64,000 nucleotides of DNA, from assembly GCA_019022495.1 (NCBI GenBank), contig JAFEKR010000007.1, positions 2,170,001 through 2,234,000 of the forward strand, read 5' to 3'. Position 1 is the stretch's first letter, and every line of letters starts with the position of its first letter. The DNA is from Epichloe hybrida. Its lineage: Eukaryota > Ascomycota > Sordariomycetes > Hypocreales > Clavicipitaceae. The notes under the pieces were generated by a model. That model was not told the origin of the DNA, ran no database searches, and saw only the letters and a list, made by a program, of their open reading frames with translations. The position numbers and the translations under genes were made by a program. Shown in pieces: positions 33,999 through 46,216 of this stretch.

Positions 33999-36381
33999 CT
34001 ACTTGCTTCTACTCTTATTGCCCTTCGTCTTGCCCTTCTTTCCACCCTTCGACTTCTTCTCCCGAGTAGAATTTGTGCTTGTCGGGGCAGTCGTTTCCTT
34101 GTCAATCCAGTCCAGATCGCCGTCGGCAGGACTGAATGATGCCGTCGTCGTGCTTCGCTCAACGGCTTGCCTCATTGATTCCCTCATTTGTTCTGCCGAC
34201 ATTTGCATGCACAGGCTGAACCAATACCGAAACTGTTCCTCGTCAGCATGCTCCTCCAACTGCCACTCAAGCCACCTTTCTGGCTTGTTGTCGGCCCATC
34301 CAATATATCTGTTGAACTTTTGAAGTCCGGGCTGGCAACTCTGGTTGTGTATCAATCTATTCGGCCAGCGTCTAGTAATCTTGTTCTTTTGCATATACGT
34401 CAAGCCGAGAAATCCGCTCTCAAAGATGCTGCGCACATCCCGAGTTTTGTCTTGTTCCAGCAATTGAAACCCGAAGAACCTTGGGTCGTAGAGAAATCTG
34501 TGGCAACTATTAGCTTTCCCCAACTCGGGTAGGCTTTCGACTGGATGATGTAAGAGCCTGTAGCGTACCGATCCGAGTATGCATCCCAGTTTTTCTACAT
34601 CTGTAAGCCGATACGCCGTCGAGCTACCTCTTGCGGTTTGGGAATCGACGCCGGTGCCGCGCCACTCTTGGGAACACTGGGTGTGTAATCGTCCAGGGCT
34701 GTTGACGTGGGCGCTAGTATCTCCGATACGTCGTTCACGGTCCCTTTGTTCTTTTCCATTTCACCCTGCTGTACGCTTTCTCGTGTCATGGTGAGCAAAG
34801 TTGCACATGGACTTTCCCACGTGTCGTTCAAGAATTTTGTGGCAATCAATAAGCAAAGAGCGGGATATTCGTCCTATAATTCACCAAGCTTCCGTTTTAT
34901 CAGCACTTCTTCTACGTCCCATCCTTGAGGGAATTGCTTCTGGGTCTAACTCACTTCCATGCGATCAAACTTGTCCTCTGGCTTAACGGACAATTTCAAA
35001 GGAAGCATCAATGGCCACGAGCAACGTAGATCAATCTCCAACTTCAGCCGCTGGGAAACGATTTGGAATTGCACCAGCAAATCTCTCAGGTAGTAAAACA
35101 TTTTTCCGTATACGTCATTATTAGCAGGAAAGCCCTTGGATGTGAAATCAAGAAGCTCCATGGGCCACTCCGAGAGAGGTTCTGCGGTAGCCCCTCGTGG
35201 ATACGCAACGCCGTCGCGAAAGAACATCCTTGCTGTTGCGTCAGCAAATCTCATCAATTTTTTTCATCCACATGTGGCAATCATACGGGTTTGGGACATT
35301 GAAATCCTTCCTTGGATGGTCGTAAGGAAGCAAAAGGCCATCCGTACGCCATCGCAACAGTCCCAGAGCCCTTGACCGAGTCATACGAGCGGCAGCCTGG
35401 CGGTAGGGTTGTGTGTTCTCTTGCCTGTCCGCGACTCGAACGAGTGTCTCATCTGCCAGCGAAAAACTTTCTTTTGCCTTGAGTGATTGCTTCAGTGAAT
35501 CCGTCTGCTCAGTAGAGAGATCGCCCGTCAGCTTGACATTTCGCTGCTCCCATACGAATGTCTGTCTTTCTTCAGGGTCATGCTCGGGGAACGCTGCTGA
35601 GCTCAAGCTGGGTACTAAATCCTTCCAAAGGTCGTCCATGTTATTCTGTACATGAGCGTAGACGTTATCTGGCAACCTTGCGGAGTACCACAAATGGATT
35701 AAGGCCTCAGCATTGATAATTGGTTTACGGTTCCTCGAGAAGCATAGCAGACGAAGACCATGAAACGTTCGTAGAAAGTCGAAAAATGTTGTAGGATTCA
35801 GGGTAAATTTGAGTCGTGGTTTGGCAATCCCAGGTATTTTCACCACAGAGTAAATCAAATGTCGTAGCGGGAACACTTTTTTGACCGAGTATCATTATCT
35901 TGAGCCAACAATGTCTTTGTTCTTATTGTTGTCGTTGTTGTTCATTTCTGAGAAGGGAATAAGATGAGCCGCACGTACCGCCGCTGAGAAGAATATTCAG
36001 TTGACCGTCAAACTCCCCGCCCTCGGTTTGCTTGCTAAAATGTATAACATCTGTAGCGGCATAGCTGGCCCAAGCTGTTCGACACCTCTTGGTCTCAACT
36101 GGCTCAACGGAAACCACATCTTCCAATGTAATATCGTCATAAAACCGGCTGTTACAGACTATTCTATGTGTCGTCCAATCGAGCTTTCTACATGCATCAC
36201 TGCAATACTGGGGATGTTAGCCAAATAGACAGCACCGTCTCGAAACTAGACAGCATGCTCTATTTACGGAGACAAGGAGGCATTTTGGACACGAAATCGT
36301 TGGCTTGCCGTCGCAGGCTTCGCCTCGTGCTGTCACTGCTTTGCAGATGGGCTGCGTTGGCTGAACTCCGGGAAAGCTCAT
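33999..36381 (-). CDS. MYND zinc-finger / DUF4470 protein, seven exons
   Basis: Exons (complement): 36268-36381, 35979-36207, 35287-35875, 35228 down to 34955, 34628-34873, 34569-34594 and 33999-34497. All phases agree, giving 658 residues. Exons 1-2 encode a MYND finger: PICKAVTARGEAC, then SCPKCLLVS joined to YCSDACRKLDWTTHRIVC. Next is the DUF4470-type core: LNILLSGVFPLRHLIYSVV, ALIHLWYSARLP, LLRWRTDGLLLPYDHPRKDF and VPNPMFFRDG. The last exon ends in a basic Lys/Gly/Ser tail. Fungal proteins of this architecture are common and uncharacterised; MYND fingers bind proline-rich partners. Intron 5 would be only 33 nt, so exons 5-6 are the least certain part. Confidence 0.82.
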
Positions 36382-36765
36382 CTCGGCAGTCAGCTGAGCG
36401 AGTATAAAGTATAGAATACTAGTAACCGACAGATATATCGGGACTCCGAGGCCGGCTGTCGGGGGTTATTCGAAAAAGTACAAGGAAAATAAGAGTGAAG
36501 GTGTCTGGTACAGCATTTTGCAGATACAGAGTCCGCACCAAGTAGGAGATAAGTTTTGGCCAGAAATGTCAGGTCACGACATGTGACAAGAAAAAAATCC
36601 ATCAGGCAACTTTGACCGCCGACTGGCAATAGCAACTGGCAACTGGCAACTGGCAACTGCTGGAAGGGGGTCCTGCCAAGTTTCACGACGATTTCGACAA
36701 TGTCGACAATTTCGACGATTTCAACTCCAAGTACGAATAAAGATGCAAGACATATTCGTGCGCAT
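36382..36765. other. intergenic between two minus-strand genes
   Basis: This stretch lies between the start of the MYND gene and the stop of the fluoride exporter. It contains a short direct repeat of AACTGGCA (about 36631-36657) and a TTCGACAAT/TTCGACGAT repeat (about 36693-36720). It must hold the MYND-gene promoter. No coding sequence is seen. Confidence 0.45.
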
Positions 36766-37866
36766 TCAACACATCAGAGCTGACCATCCATTAGTCCACC
36801 TTAATCCACCCATGACTGAAACAATGACAGCAAACGATACAAGCACGCTCGTTGCGCCATAAATGTACGCACTTTGCCGCCTCAGACTATTCAATTCCGC
36901 AACCCACGTCGACACTGTTGTCAAGCACCCACAGAAGCCATCCTCTACGCCTTGAAGGACTTGGCATCCCACGATGCCGCCGCCGCTCTGCACATGGGCA
37001 ATATCCCACGTCATGCCCAAAACAGCCGTCCCGATGACATTTGCCGCGAACGTTCCGAGTGGGAAAGTAGCCATCTTGCCATTCAGGTAGAGGGCCAGAT
37101 AGAACCGGGCCAAGCAGCCTAATGGCGAGAAGACCAGTGCGAATACGACCTGCCCTCGCCATTTGTCGTGTGGTGGAAGGGCAGCCATCAGGACTGCCCC
37201 CAACCAGCATCCCCAACCCAGCAGGACAAACAAGGGGTCCATGAACTTCCGCGTGGTCGGAAAGGGAAACGATGGAATGATGCGTTCGGTAGCGATAGCA
37301 CAGTGTGCGCCAAACATCAACCCGCCCAGTGACAGCGCCACCGTGGTAATTACAACCGCAAGCATGGCCATGAATGAATAGCCGCCGTTCCTACTTTCGG
37401 CAGTGACTCCAAAGCCCGGCGTGACCAGATCGTTGGACATGGCCAAGAAGACGTCGCGTATCAAAGCAGAGAAGCTCGTGAAGCTGCCACAAAAGCCGGT
37501 TGTCAGGCCGACGTACAGCGGAATGGTCTTCTTGCAAGCGAGATGTGCTTTCTTGGCCGCCACGAGATCCACGCTCGGGCGGCTGGGGCCAGATCCTTCG
37601 CCGCCCTCTTCTTCGTCTTGTTTCTTGGCTTGCGCTAGCACTCGGTCGTACGTGGCAGTTCCCCATTCCCGGCGGAAAAGCATTCGGTCTTCTGTCAGAA
37701 AGCCCATGACTAGACTCCCTCCGAAATTGGCCCATAGCGTGGTAAACAGCACGGGTGTGTCGACATAGTGCGTCAGGGCTGTGAGGCCCAGCCTTGCGAG
37801 CGTGCCCATGATTGCAAAGAAGACGAGATATGATAGCGTGTAGAGTTGTGTGAGCTTTTGCGACAT
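36766..37866 (-). CDS. FEX1: fluoride exporter (FEX, fused CrcB/Fluc repeats)
   Basis: The protein is 366 residues in a single exon. It contains two CrcB/Fluc-like halves in one chain, the eukaryotic FEX layout. The first half has GTLARLGL, NFGGSLVMGFL and GFCGSFTSFSALI; the second has GCLARFYLALYLNG, NVIGTAVLGM and GFCGCLTTVSTWV. These are the conserved Asn of the pore and the TFST-type phenylalanine/serine motifs, here TSFSA in half 1 and TTVST in half 2. About eight membrane helices are predicted, and a charged loop (residues about 75-110) lies between helices of half 1. FEX channels export F- across the plasma membrane and confer fluoride resistance. It is transcribed divergently from the next gene. 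Confidence 0.93.
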   Translation of the reverse strand: MSQKLTQLYTLSYLVFFAIMGTLARLGLTALTHYVDTPVLFTTLWANFGGSLVMGFLTEDRMLFRREWGTATYDRVLAQAKKQDEEEGGEGSGPSRPSVDLVAAKKAHLACKKTIPLYVGLTTGFCGSFTSFSALIRDVFLAMSNDLVTPGFGVTAESRNGGYSFMAMLAVVITTVALSLGGLMFGAHCAIATERIIPSFPFPTTRKFMDPLFVLLGWGCWLGAVLMAALPPHDKWRGQVVFALVFSPLGCLARFYLALYLNGKMATFPLGTFAANVIGTAVLGMTWDIAHVQSGGGIVGCQVLQGVEDGFCGCLTTVSTWVAELNSLRRQSAYIYGATSVLVSFAVIVSVMGGLRWTNGWSALMC

Positions 37867-38570
37867 GGTGCTCCCGTCATGGTTCTCTCCATGGAGGTCG
37901 GCGGGGTTTGCCGGGATGGCCTCTCCGCCGTGACTTGGCTGAGATTTGCACGGTTGTCGATGACGTGGAAGTTCTCTCCAGGTCGGTCATGGCAGGGTTT
38001 CGCGCTCGCAAATAATCCAGCCGTGTTTTGCGCGGCCAGAGCCATGACGCAGAGCCTCCGTTTGTGGTGATGGCATGGCCTGAAGCAGGTCGGTATCAAT
38101 GCGACGGTGCGACACGATGCGCGTTTGAGACTGAGAGGTGAGCATGAAGTGATTGATGAGACTGATGATGCATCCGATGGGAATTATTATTGGGGAATGA
38201 CGGGTTAAGACGGTTGATGCACAATCCACAACCCACAATCCACAATCCACAATCCACAATCCACGGCGGATAGATGGCCCCGCTTGCAGTCCGCCCGCCA
38301 AGCTAGACCGCAACATCTTGACATCTGACATCGCGTTAGCGTGTTCAACCCCTCCAATTCCCCTCTCCATCCACGGCTGCCATGCTGCCATGCCGCCAAA
38401 CCCCGTCTCATCAACATCGTAGCCCACATACATTACTTACTTCACTTTATGCCTCCATCTCCTCGGCTTCTCGTCCATGCACCACCAGACCACCAGACCA
38501 CCAGCACACCAGCTCCCACTCCTAAAATTGGATTTTTTTTTTTACAAAAGAGGAAATTAAAAAGTTCACC
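37867..38570. promoter_or_regulatory. divergent promoter region FEX / uracil phosphoribosyltransferase
   Basis: The 704 bases between two divergent starts contain a 9-bp tandem repeat (38221-38265), an ACCACCAG repeat (about 38480-38507) and a T/A-rich stretch just before the second ATG. No specific factor site is assigned. Confidence 0.45.
38221..38265 (+). repeat. 9-bp tandem repeat (ACAATCCAC), about five copies
   Basis: Repeats of ACAATCCAC with one variant copy (ACAACCCAC-like) lie within the FEX/UPRT intergenic region. Confidence 0.9.
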
Positions 38571-39475
38571 ATGTCGTCCCTCCCCAACGTCCACGTATCC
38601 CAACACCCCAGTCTACGCGCCAAGCTCAGCCAGTTGCGCTCCCAATCAACCACCTCCAAAGACGTCGCCACCCTCGTCCACGACATTTCGCTCATCCTCG
38701 CCGTCGAGGCACTCGCCACCAATATCTCGCCCGTCGACGGCCCAAAAGTATCCAACCCCAACCTCAACTCCAACCCTCTCCGCCCGCTCGCCCGGCCGCC
38801 CGCCCTCTTTACCAAATACTCACTGACTCCGGGAAATAACCCAAGGATCAAACACCGCTCGGGTTCGAGTACGTCAGCACTGCTGTCCGTCCGCAAACCA
38901 TGTGTATTGTGCCCATCCTCCGATCTGGTCTCGGCATGGTACAAGGTACTTAGCATCCCTCCCCCCCCCCCCTTCATTTCTTCGACTTGCTATTTAATCC
39001 CCCTCCCCACGAGCCAAGAGCCATTAATATCCGCCCCGATATGAAAAAAAAAATCCAAAAAAATCTAGGCGTGCAGACGATTCTGCCTGTTCCCGTGCCG
39101 GTCCACCACCTGGGCATGTACCGCGAGCCGTCGACGCTCGACCCCGTGGAATACTACAATAACCTCCCGCACCACGCCCCTGGCTCGGCATCCGATACCA
39201 ATGCCAGCAGCCTTGCTATCCTCGTTGATCCCGTCATCGCCACGGGCGGCACGTGCGCCGCGGCGGTCCAGACGCTTCGCGAATGGGGCGCCAGGAAGGT
39301 CCTTGTCTTGTCGATTCTCGGCGCCGAGGAGGGCGTCAGGAGGGCTGCGGGGGAGTGGCCCGAGGGGACGGAGCTGTGGATCGCGGGCATAGATACCAGG
39401 TTGACTGGGGAGGGGATGCTGCAGCCTGGGATGGGGGATGTCGGCGATAGGTTGTTCTTGACAATGGGCAAGTGA
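38571..39475 (+). CDS. FUR1: uracil phosphoribosyltransferase
   Basis: Three exons, 38571-38747, 38846-38945 and 39069-39475, encode 227 residues with consistent phases (0, then 1). The protein reads LPNVHVSQHPSLRAKLSQLR at the N-terminus, then DQTPLGFEYVSTAV, the conserved IVPILRSGLGMV, then HHLGMYREPSTLDPVEYYNN. The PRPP-binding loop is LVDPVIATGGTCAAAVQTL, and the C-terminus is GMLQPGMGDVGDRLF, which shapes the uracil site. It makes UMP from uracil and PRPP (pyrimidine salvage, cytosol) and is the enzyme that activates 5-fluorouracil in fungi. All hallmark motifs are present, so it should be active. Confidence 0.93.
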
Positions 39476-39642
39476 TTCTTTGCGTGGTTCTGGCGGTGTC
39501 CTGGCCTGAATTTGGTTGATGAATTGGCTGTCATCGTGTGCCGTGCTGGCCTGGCCACATGGGAACTTTGTTGAATGCATAGGATTGTAAACGGAGTATT
39601 TATGAAATGCATCAGGACGGGACGGCCTTTTTCGACAAATCT

Positions 39643-42600
39643 TTATTGGATCGCGAATGGCTCCTCGTCCAACATCGTCTTCTCTTTCCAAGACTCCAGA
39701 ATCCACTTCTCCCCAACCACCCTGGGCATCTTCTCCCGAGGGCAAATCTTGTTCCTGACCTCGTCGGCCACAGCCCCAATCTCCATTGCATCCTCACCGA
39801 CCAGTACCACATGCGTCACTTTTTCCCCCAGTCGCTCTTCCACCTTCCCACCCGCATACTTTACATAGTGAACCAGCTTGTTCACCAGGTTCGAATCCAC
39901 ACCACCCACGACACGCACGTGTACCACGCACCGCCGGAACATGAACCCTCGTAGATGTGAGAGGCCCTTGCCGCGCTCTTCCAGCTCGCCGAGGAAATGG
40001 TCCTCGTCAAATGACGGCCCGTCAGTTTCTGATTTCGGCATGTCAGCCAGGATACGCCTCAGTTCCTCCACCGAAATATCGCGTGCGAAGCTGTCGCCGT
40101 ACATGTCCGTGTTATCCGCCGCGATCGCTGCCAACTCCTCCGTTGCGTGGAGCAGGTGGCCCTGTTCATACGGTAGCAGGAACGAGCCCTGTTGCTCGAC
40201 ACAGTCCTTGATCCATTTGGGTCTGATAATGTTCGCCCCGCCTCCCTTTATCAGACTTGCCACTTTGACGACCTTTTTATCTGCCACGAGAACCATGTGA
40301 GATCCCGGCAGCGCCCTTTGCGACACTGCCCCGCCGTTCTCCTTTATGATGGTCTCCAATTGCGCCTTGGTCTTTTTATACGGCTTCAAGGATTCGGAAA
40401 GCACGCAAAATTCCAGTCCCTCAAAGACCTTGGACTTGTTGCCTTCGAACTCGGGTGGAGCGGCGCCCTGCCCTGCAATGACCAACTCGCGCCTGGCGCG
40501 CTTGGGGTTCCTGCGTTTTCGGTCCTCCAGCGTCATGGCTTTCTCTTTGGCCTCCTCATCCACCCGCCTCCGGAGCTCTTCAAACTCATCGACGGACAGG
40601 GCCGAGTCCCAGCTGCGATCGAGTCGAAGCCTTCGGAACCGTGGGAACCGCAGCGTGTACCCGCGGGCGAAACTATCCGAGGGCCCTGCGCTGGCCGCTT
40701 TTGCTGATATGACGACTGAGTCCTTGGGCCGGATCCACATGTCTGGTCGTTCCAGCTGTCTGCTCTCGCCGCCGCCCAGCTCGATGTACTTGGTAGGCGG
40801 GCGTTTGCGGTCCCATTCCATCCATTTGCCCTCGGTGTGGTGTCGAATCTCTGCGTAGTCCTCCCCGCGGAAGCCTCCCCCGACTTTGAAAAAGGAGAAG
40901 CATTTCTCGGGATCCTCGCCAGCCTGGATGTGGTTTTGGGACGCGCGAAGCCCACAGAGAAAACTGGACAGTGTGCCGCCTCGTCGCCCCGAGCCGTAGT
41001 AGCCGCCAATGATGACACAGTCGAGGGACTCGCCAAACTCAGACATGTACTCTGGCTTCACTTTCAACCAGTCGTCGTTTCGGCTGTTCAGGCGATACAT
41101 GGATCGCGGGTTCTTGAGGACGAGTCCCTCGGATGCTGTTGCCACAACTTCCCGGAGCATGGGCTCAATGGCATTCGCTGTCGTTGCGGCGACACATGTG
41201 TGCACCTCGAGCCGTCGATGGACCGACTTGATGGCCCTTTCGAGTGCCTTGCGCCGGTCACGGAGTGTGTACTGGGAAAGTGGCTTGTCATTGAGGTATA
41301 CAATGTCGAAGACTCGAAACACGGGTCGATGACCAGATGCATCTGACCCAGACTTGTTCTGCTGCTCCGCGAGGGCAGCCGTCTTGAGCGTCCCAAAGGG
41401 AACGATTTTGTCCATGCTCATATCCCACGTAATCATCTCGCCGTCGAGTATCAGGTTCCGGACCCCCGGCGCAAACGCATCCTTCAGATGGCGAGTCAGG
41501 CTCGAATTGCTGTCCAAGAGCCCATTCCCGTACAGATATGTGTACTCTTTGGCTTTCCGTGACCAGAAGCAGAACCTCTTCCCGCCTGGATGCTGAGCAT
41601 CTGTCACCATGTGCATTTGCATGCGTTCACCGTCCAGCTTCTCCTCGATCCAGAACTCCGGGTCCGCTTCGGTCGGCCGCAGGAGCTCAGCCATTCTCTG
41701 GAAAGAGGCTGGCATTTGAAACTGGGCCAGCTGAGGTTGGAAACACTGCATCAAGGAGATTCCCGCATCCTCCTGCTCCAGCCTGACTGTCGGGTCATAC
41801 AGCTCCCAACAGACGCGTCTCAGACTGGAGGACACGCTAAACAGAGTCTCGCCATCCGGGTGCCACAGGTACAGAAACGTCTTTTCCGTCGCACCAACCT
41901 TCATCTGCTTGAGAATGATGCGAATCAGCCATAGCATTTCCTCGGCGTTCATGCGATTGTAAAAAGTCTCCAAGACGCGCAAGTTCTCTGCCTCGCCAGT
42001 CGATGCAGCCAGCTTATCCAACTGCTCATTCACCTCGGCAATGGTCATGTCCCCAACCTCTGTTCTCATGGGTCTCTTGGAAATGACCTCGTAGCATCTC
42101 CCGGCAAAATCACCCGCCATCCGGGCACCCATGGTCTGCCCCGGGAGCTTCCAATGCAGGAGGTTGTATCCATCCTCGGAATTCTTGTCAATCTTGATCA
42201 GTTTCACGAGAAGCTTCCCTATGGCATTCTCTTTGAGGCCGTACGTGCCGTGGTCACGGTCCTTGTCAGGCAAGATGAGGCGCAGCGCGGGATAGAAGTC
42301 ATTGCCGACCTCTTTACGCCATCGATTGACGAATCTCTCGATGATGTGCCGCCGCTGTTCTTGCGGCGAGAGTGATGTAGCGCCGTGCGGGCCCTTCTTG
42401 CGCGCCTGGCCGCCGCCAGACGGCTGCTTCTTGTTCTCGTTGAGCGGGTTGAAGAGCTGCACGAAGAGATCTGAAAAGGGCAAAGTTTTGGAGTGATTTC
42501 TTGGCCGGTTAGGGTATCTGCAGGGGAGGCAGGGTTCGTTAGTTCCATGTTGGGAGAAACACATGCACTTAAGTTGTTGGAATCGTGTCAATGGGAGAGA

Positions 42601-42718
42601 GGCAGTCCAACTTTTGCTCAAGCGCTTCTTTCGCCGGCCCACTGGTTGCATACTGCATCTCTTCCTCACGCTGAGCATCCGCGTCGGGAGATTTCGCCCT
42701 CGCACTGGTGCTGCTCAT
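39643..42718 (-). CDS. LIG4: DNA ligase IV (non-homologous end joining)
   Basis: Two exons, 42612-42718 and 39643-42517 (complement), encode about 993 residues. The first intron has a weak donor (GTTGGA) but a good CTAAC branch and CTGCAG acceptor, and joins ...ALEQK to YPNRPRNHSKTLPF as in other fungal Lig4. The N-terminal DNA-binding domain spans about residues 40-260. The adenylation motif EEKLDGERMQMH has its nucleotidyl Lys near residue 329. The OB-fold region includes SLDCVIIGGYYGSGRR. Two C-terminal BRCT domains begin at FEGLEFCVLSES (about 700) and near LRGFMFRRCVVHV (about 885), flanking the Lif1/XRCC4-binding linker. It seals double-strand breaks in the nucleus with Ku and Lif1. Confidence 0.94.
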
Positions 42719-43262
42719 TGTGGCGGGGTTCTCTCGAATTCTCTCGATCGCGCGTTAAGAACTAGAGGGGTGGTCTAACGAGCCGTCATTCAAATCGCGT
42801 GTGATGCACAACTTGCCTGCATCATGAGAAGCATGGCGGTAGATGTTCTGCATCGAAGGCTGCACACATGTCCGAGGAAAAGAAAAAAAAAAAGGAAGAA
42901 ACGAACACGGCTGGAAGCTGTTTTCATGTAGGCAGCCATCGTGAACGTTTTCGAGGACAATCCAAAGAGCTGCTGATTGGCCCAGGGGCTCAAGGGCCCA
43001 CGCCTCTTTACCCCAGTGGGCTACATGGCATTAAAATATCACAGCAGCGTTCTAATTTGTCCATCGTGAGCCACAGCTTGTTGTATCCTTAGCAGTAGCC
43101 TTAGTCTGTGCCTGGTCATGTTCAGTTCAACCCAGAAATGTAAACTACGTGACACAATATATTCTTTTTTTTTTCCCGGACTTTTTTATTTTCAGGATTT
43201 ATTTCTTCTACACAAGAATTGCTGGCTATAACCTTTACACAACCCTCCCCTCCCACCTTCAT
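42719..43262. other. intergenic, LIG4 promoter and transporter 3' region
   Basis: This stretch lies between two minus-strand genes. It contains A-tract GAAAAGAAAAAAAAAAAGGAAG (about 42876-42897) and a T tract (43164-43174). No coding sequence is recognised. Confidence 0.45.
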
Positions 43263-45269
43263 CTAAGTCCTCCTCGACCGCCTCTTTTCCTTCTTCCGGA
43301 TTGACAAAATCTTCTGCCGCTGCGCAACCCGCACAAACCACGAATAAATCATGTATCGCATCAGGATCAGGATCGTCGCTAGCGCTGTCGGCACCGCGCA
43401 AGCCCAGCTAATCGAGAGGCCACCATCCTTGTCAGTGACAATGTAACATGTGTTTCCAGACCGTTCCATCATAGAGTCGAACGGGGAAAAAGGGGGTCCG
43501 CACTCACAAATACCATATCCCGTGATGAATCTCGGGAAACCCAGACTCGGCGAAATTCTGCCCGAAAAACCCGGTGATGAATGTCAGCGGCAGGAAGATA
43601 ATGGTCACCATGGTCAATTGCCTCATTGACTGGGACTGATGAGCTGAAATGGTGTTGAAGATGAGATTGATCAGGTTCTCCGACGACTGTTTCAGCTGCT
43701 GCAATGCTTCCGTGGTGATGATGCAGTGGTCCAGGACGTCGCCGAGGTAGGTATGCGTTTGGGGCGTGACGATGACACCGCTGGCTGGGTTTTCGAGCTC
43801 CTTGTTGGCGAGATCTTGAGGGAGGCTTGTACGGTGGTCGCGCAGGACGTTGACGAGATTGTCGATGGGGTTCAAGAATCGCAGCATCTTGTTGATCTCG
43901 CTGATGCATATGTACAGCTTGCGACATTGCTTCATGCTTGGGGCGGTAAGCACATCAAGCTCCAAATCGCCCAGGAGGTCGGTGTAGACGGCTGTCAGGG
44001 GGAGGGCAAGGTCAATCACGGCATCGATGATGGCCTGGACGAGGAGCGAGGCGTCACATGATTCCCGGAGTATCGTGCCCGGCGTGCTGAGCCGTGTGAC
44101 GATGGGTCGTTCCACATCAGCAGCGGAGATTTCGAAGAACGAAATCACAGTGTTGTCGTTTGTGAGGAAGATGGAGACTTGCTCTGCTGACACAGCCATG
44201 TTGTACTGTGCCAGAGAGGAATTCCGCTCCATAAAGTCGGTTCGCGCCTCGTTCCCGGATGCATGGTAGCGCTGCAAAGATCGGAGCATGGCGGTTTGCT
44301 CGAGCGTCGAGCCATCAGACAAGATTGGCCCTCCATTGGCGTCTCGAATGTGTCGCTCAGGGTCCATATCGCTCTGCCGTTGATCCTTGCGTCCGAATCC
44401 CTTGAAGAAGCTCTTCACCTTTGATTTCGACCGCATGCTGACTGAACCGGCAGAACTATCGTCACCGTCCGCTAGATGCACCAGCTTCTGCAGAGTCATG
44501 ATGATGAAAGCATGGTTGGGATACCTGTCAAATGGAGCCAGGCCAAGCAAGCCTCGATGTCACCAGGTTAGAAACGGTCTGGGCACGCGAGGACTGGAGG
44601 AGGGAGGGAGGAGGGGGGGAGGGGAGGGAGCAGCCACAACATGGGCTATTGGACTTACCAGTCCGCCTTTGTTCGATTTCGAATGTTCATTATATCCTCG
44701 AGTGCCAGTTTATGGAGACCCTTTTTGGTGCCGACCGCTTGGATGACATCCCAACTCAGCCCGTTGATGTTGATCCACCTGCACTTGGCCCAGCTCTCCT
44801 TGGGCTGCTGGTCCAGAAAAGCGACAAAGGTGTCATTGTTGAAGTGTCGCTTCACCATGCGCTCCAGCGAAAAGTCCACCACGGTTATGTCGCAGTCGGC
44901 GCTGAGCGTAGGCATGGAAGCGTGGCCACCGTCTGGGAGCTCCGGGTCGTAACCTGGCTCTGATCCAGGCTGCCAACCATCTGGCAGGCCATACGTGTCG
45001 AACTCGTCGCAGCTCTTTTTCCTCAACATGCTACCATCGCGGCAGACCTCCGTGTCGGATCTAGACGATCGGTGGCGGCGACGTGCGCGACGGGGCGGCG
45101 ATGCATTATTCCAGTCGTCGACGGGGTCATTGTACGTGACGCGCAGCTCGGAGCTTCTGCGTGGACGCGCATCCAGAGATGGATCCCTGGGCTGTGAAGC
45201 TTTCTCGTCGGGAGCGACATGGCCATGGGGCCCATGGGTGGTGTCTCCCCTATTGGCGGCGCTCATCAT
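43263..45269 (-). CDS. CorA-like Mg2+/divalent-cation transporter
   Basis: Three exons, 44659-45269, 43508-44524 and 43263-43407 (complement), encode about 590 residues. Both introns splice in phase 2. A long hydrophilic N-terminus rich in Arg/Ser/Asp precedes the CorA cytosolic domain (SLERMVKRHF, WININGLSWDVIQAVG, KLALEDIMN) and the long helix. Two C-terminal membrane helices follow: IFLPLTFITGFFGQNF, then after the last splice WYFWACAVPTALATILILMRYM. The signature Gly-Met-Asn at the end of helix 1 is Gly-Gln-Asn here, a variant known in fungal CorA-like proteins. The protein should form a pentameric plasma-membrane or vacuolar channel. The exact ion is uncertain because the GMN loop sets selectivity. 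Confidence 0.87.
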
Positions 45270-46216
45270 GTCGCAAATGGTCGGATGCCAACAGGACTCG
45301 AGGAGAACAGATGCGATGATGCTCTGTCGCCGAGCGAGGAAAAGACTCGACGGGCTCGGCCGCTAACAGCAGTGCAGCGGGACGGGGAACAACAACAAGT
45401 CGTGTGTCATGAGCGCTTGTGTTTCGTAATAAAATTTTGGTCGGCAATGAACAGGCTGCGAATGACGTCGGGCATCAGACCCCAGACCCGATTTTGCTCA
45501 AAAGCACCCACAGTAAACAAGGAAGACGCGCGAGACATCGTCCGATTTACTGTACATGTGTAGCAATCAACGCTTAAAACGACATGATGCGGTTGGGGTC
45601 GGGTGTGGCTCTTATCCGCTCGTCTTCGGATGTACCATTTCTGACATGCCTCAAATTGCCTCCAGCTTGAGCTAAAAGCAAGCAAGCAAAGAAAAAAACC
45701 GCCAAAGCCACTTCCATAGAGCTCCTGTAAAAGATGAGTAAGGTATGGAGATTCTCATAGTTGGCGAAAAGCGATCGGTAGTAATGATTTTAGTCCCTCG
45801 AAATCTCGCGTGATGATAGCTATTGATGATGACAAGAAAAGGGCATGCAATCAAACACACGTGCCTTGTTCATCATACCAATGCAGTCTTGCACCTTTGG
45901 GCTAATTTTTCCTGATCATGAACTCTTGTAAGTTCATTATCGCAAGGTATGGCAAAATACCTTTACCTTTCAGCTAATAGGATCAATTTGCTTGGCTTGT
46001 TGTACTTGTTTAAAAATGTACGGATTAGCTCACTGGCTTGACCCCCTATTGGGAGGAGGAATGGCTTATGTAATCAGATGCATTATAAATTAGAAACACA
46101 AGGGACTCCTAATAGGGATAAGACTAGGACTAATAATACGCTCTATGTTAACTATTTAACTAGGTCTATCTAAGAAAAGGAAAGGGGGAAAAGAGAGGCT
46201 ATTATGTATGACTAGA
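45270..46216. other. intergenic with transition to AT-rich block
   Basis: The first ~300 bases are the promoter of the CorA-like gene. From about 46080 the composition becomes AT-rich. No coding sequence is recognised. Confidence 0.45.

Noticed and set aside
38847..39060. Alternative translation through the second intron of the UPRT gene (open frame starting at 38987)
   Set aside because: The spliced model gives the conserved VPILRSGLGMVQGVQ junction. The unspliced N-terminus is unrelated to the family.
40192..41934. Several long plus-strand frames (up to 171 codons)
   Set aside because: They are antisense to the well-supported DNA ligase IV coding exon and carry no independent signal.
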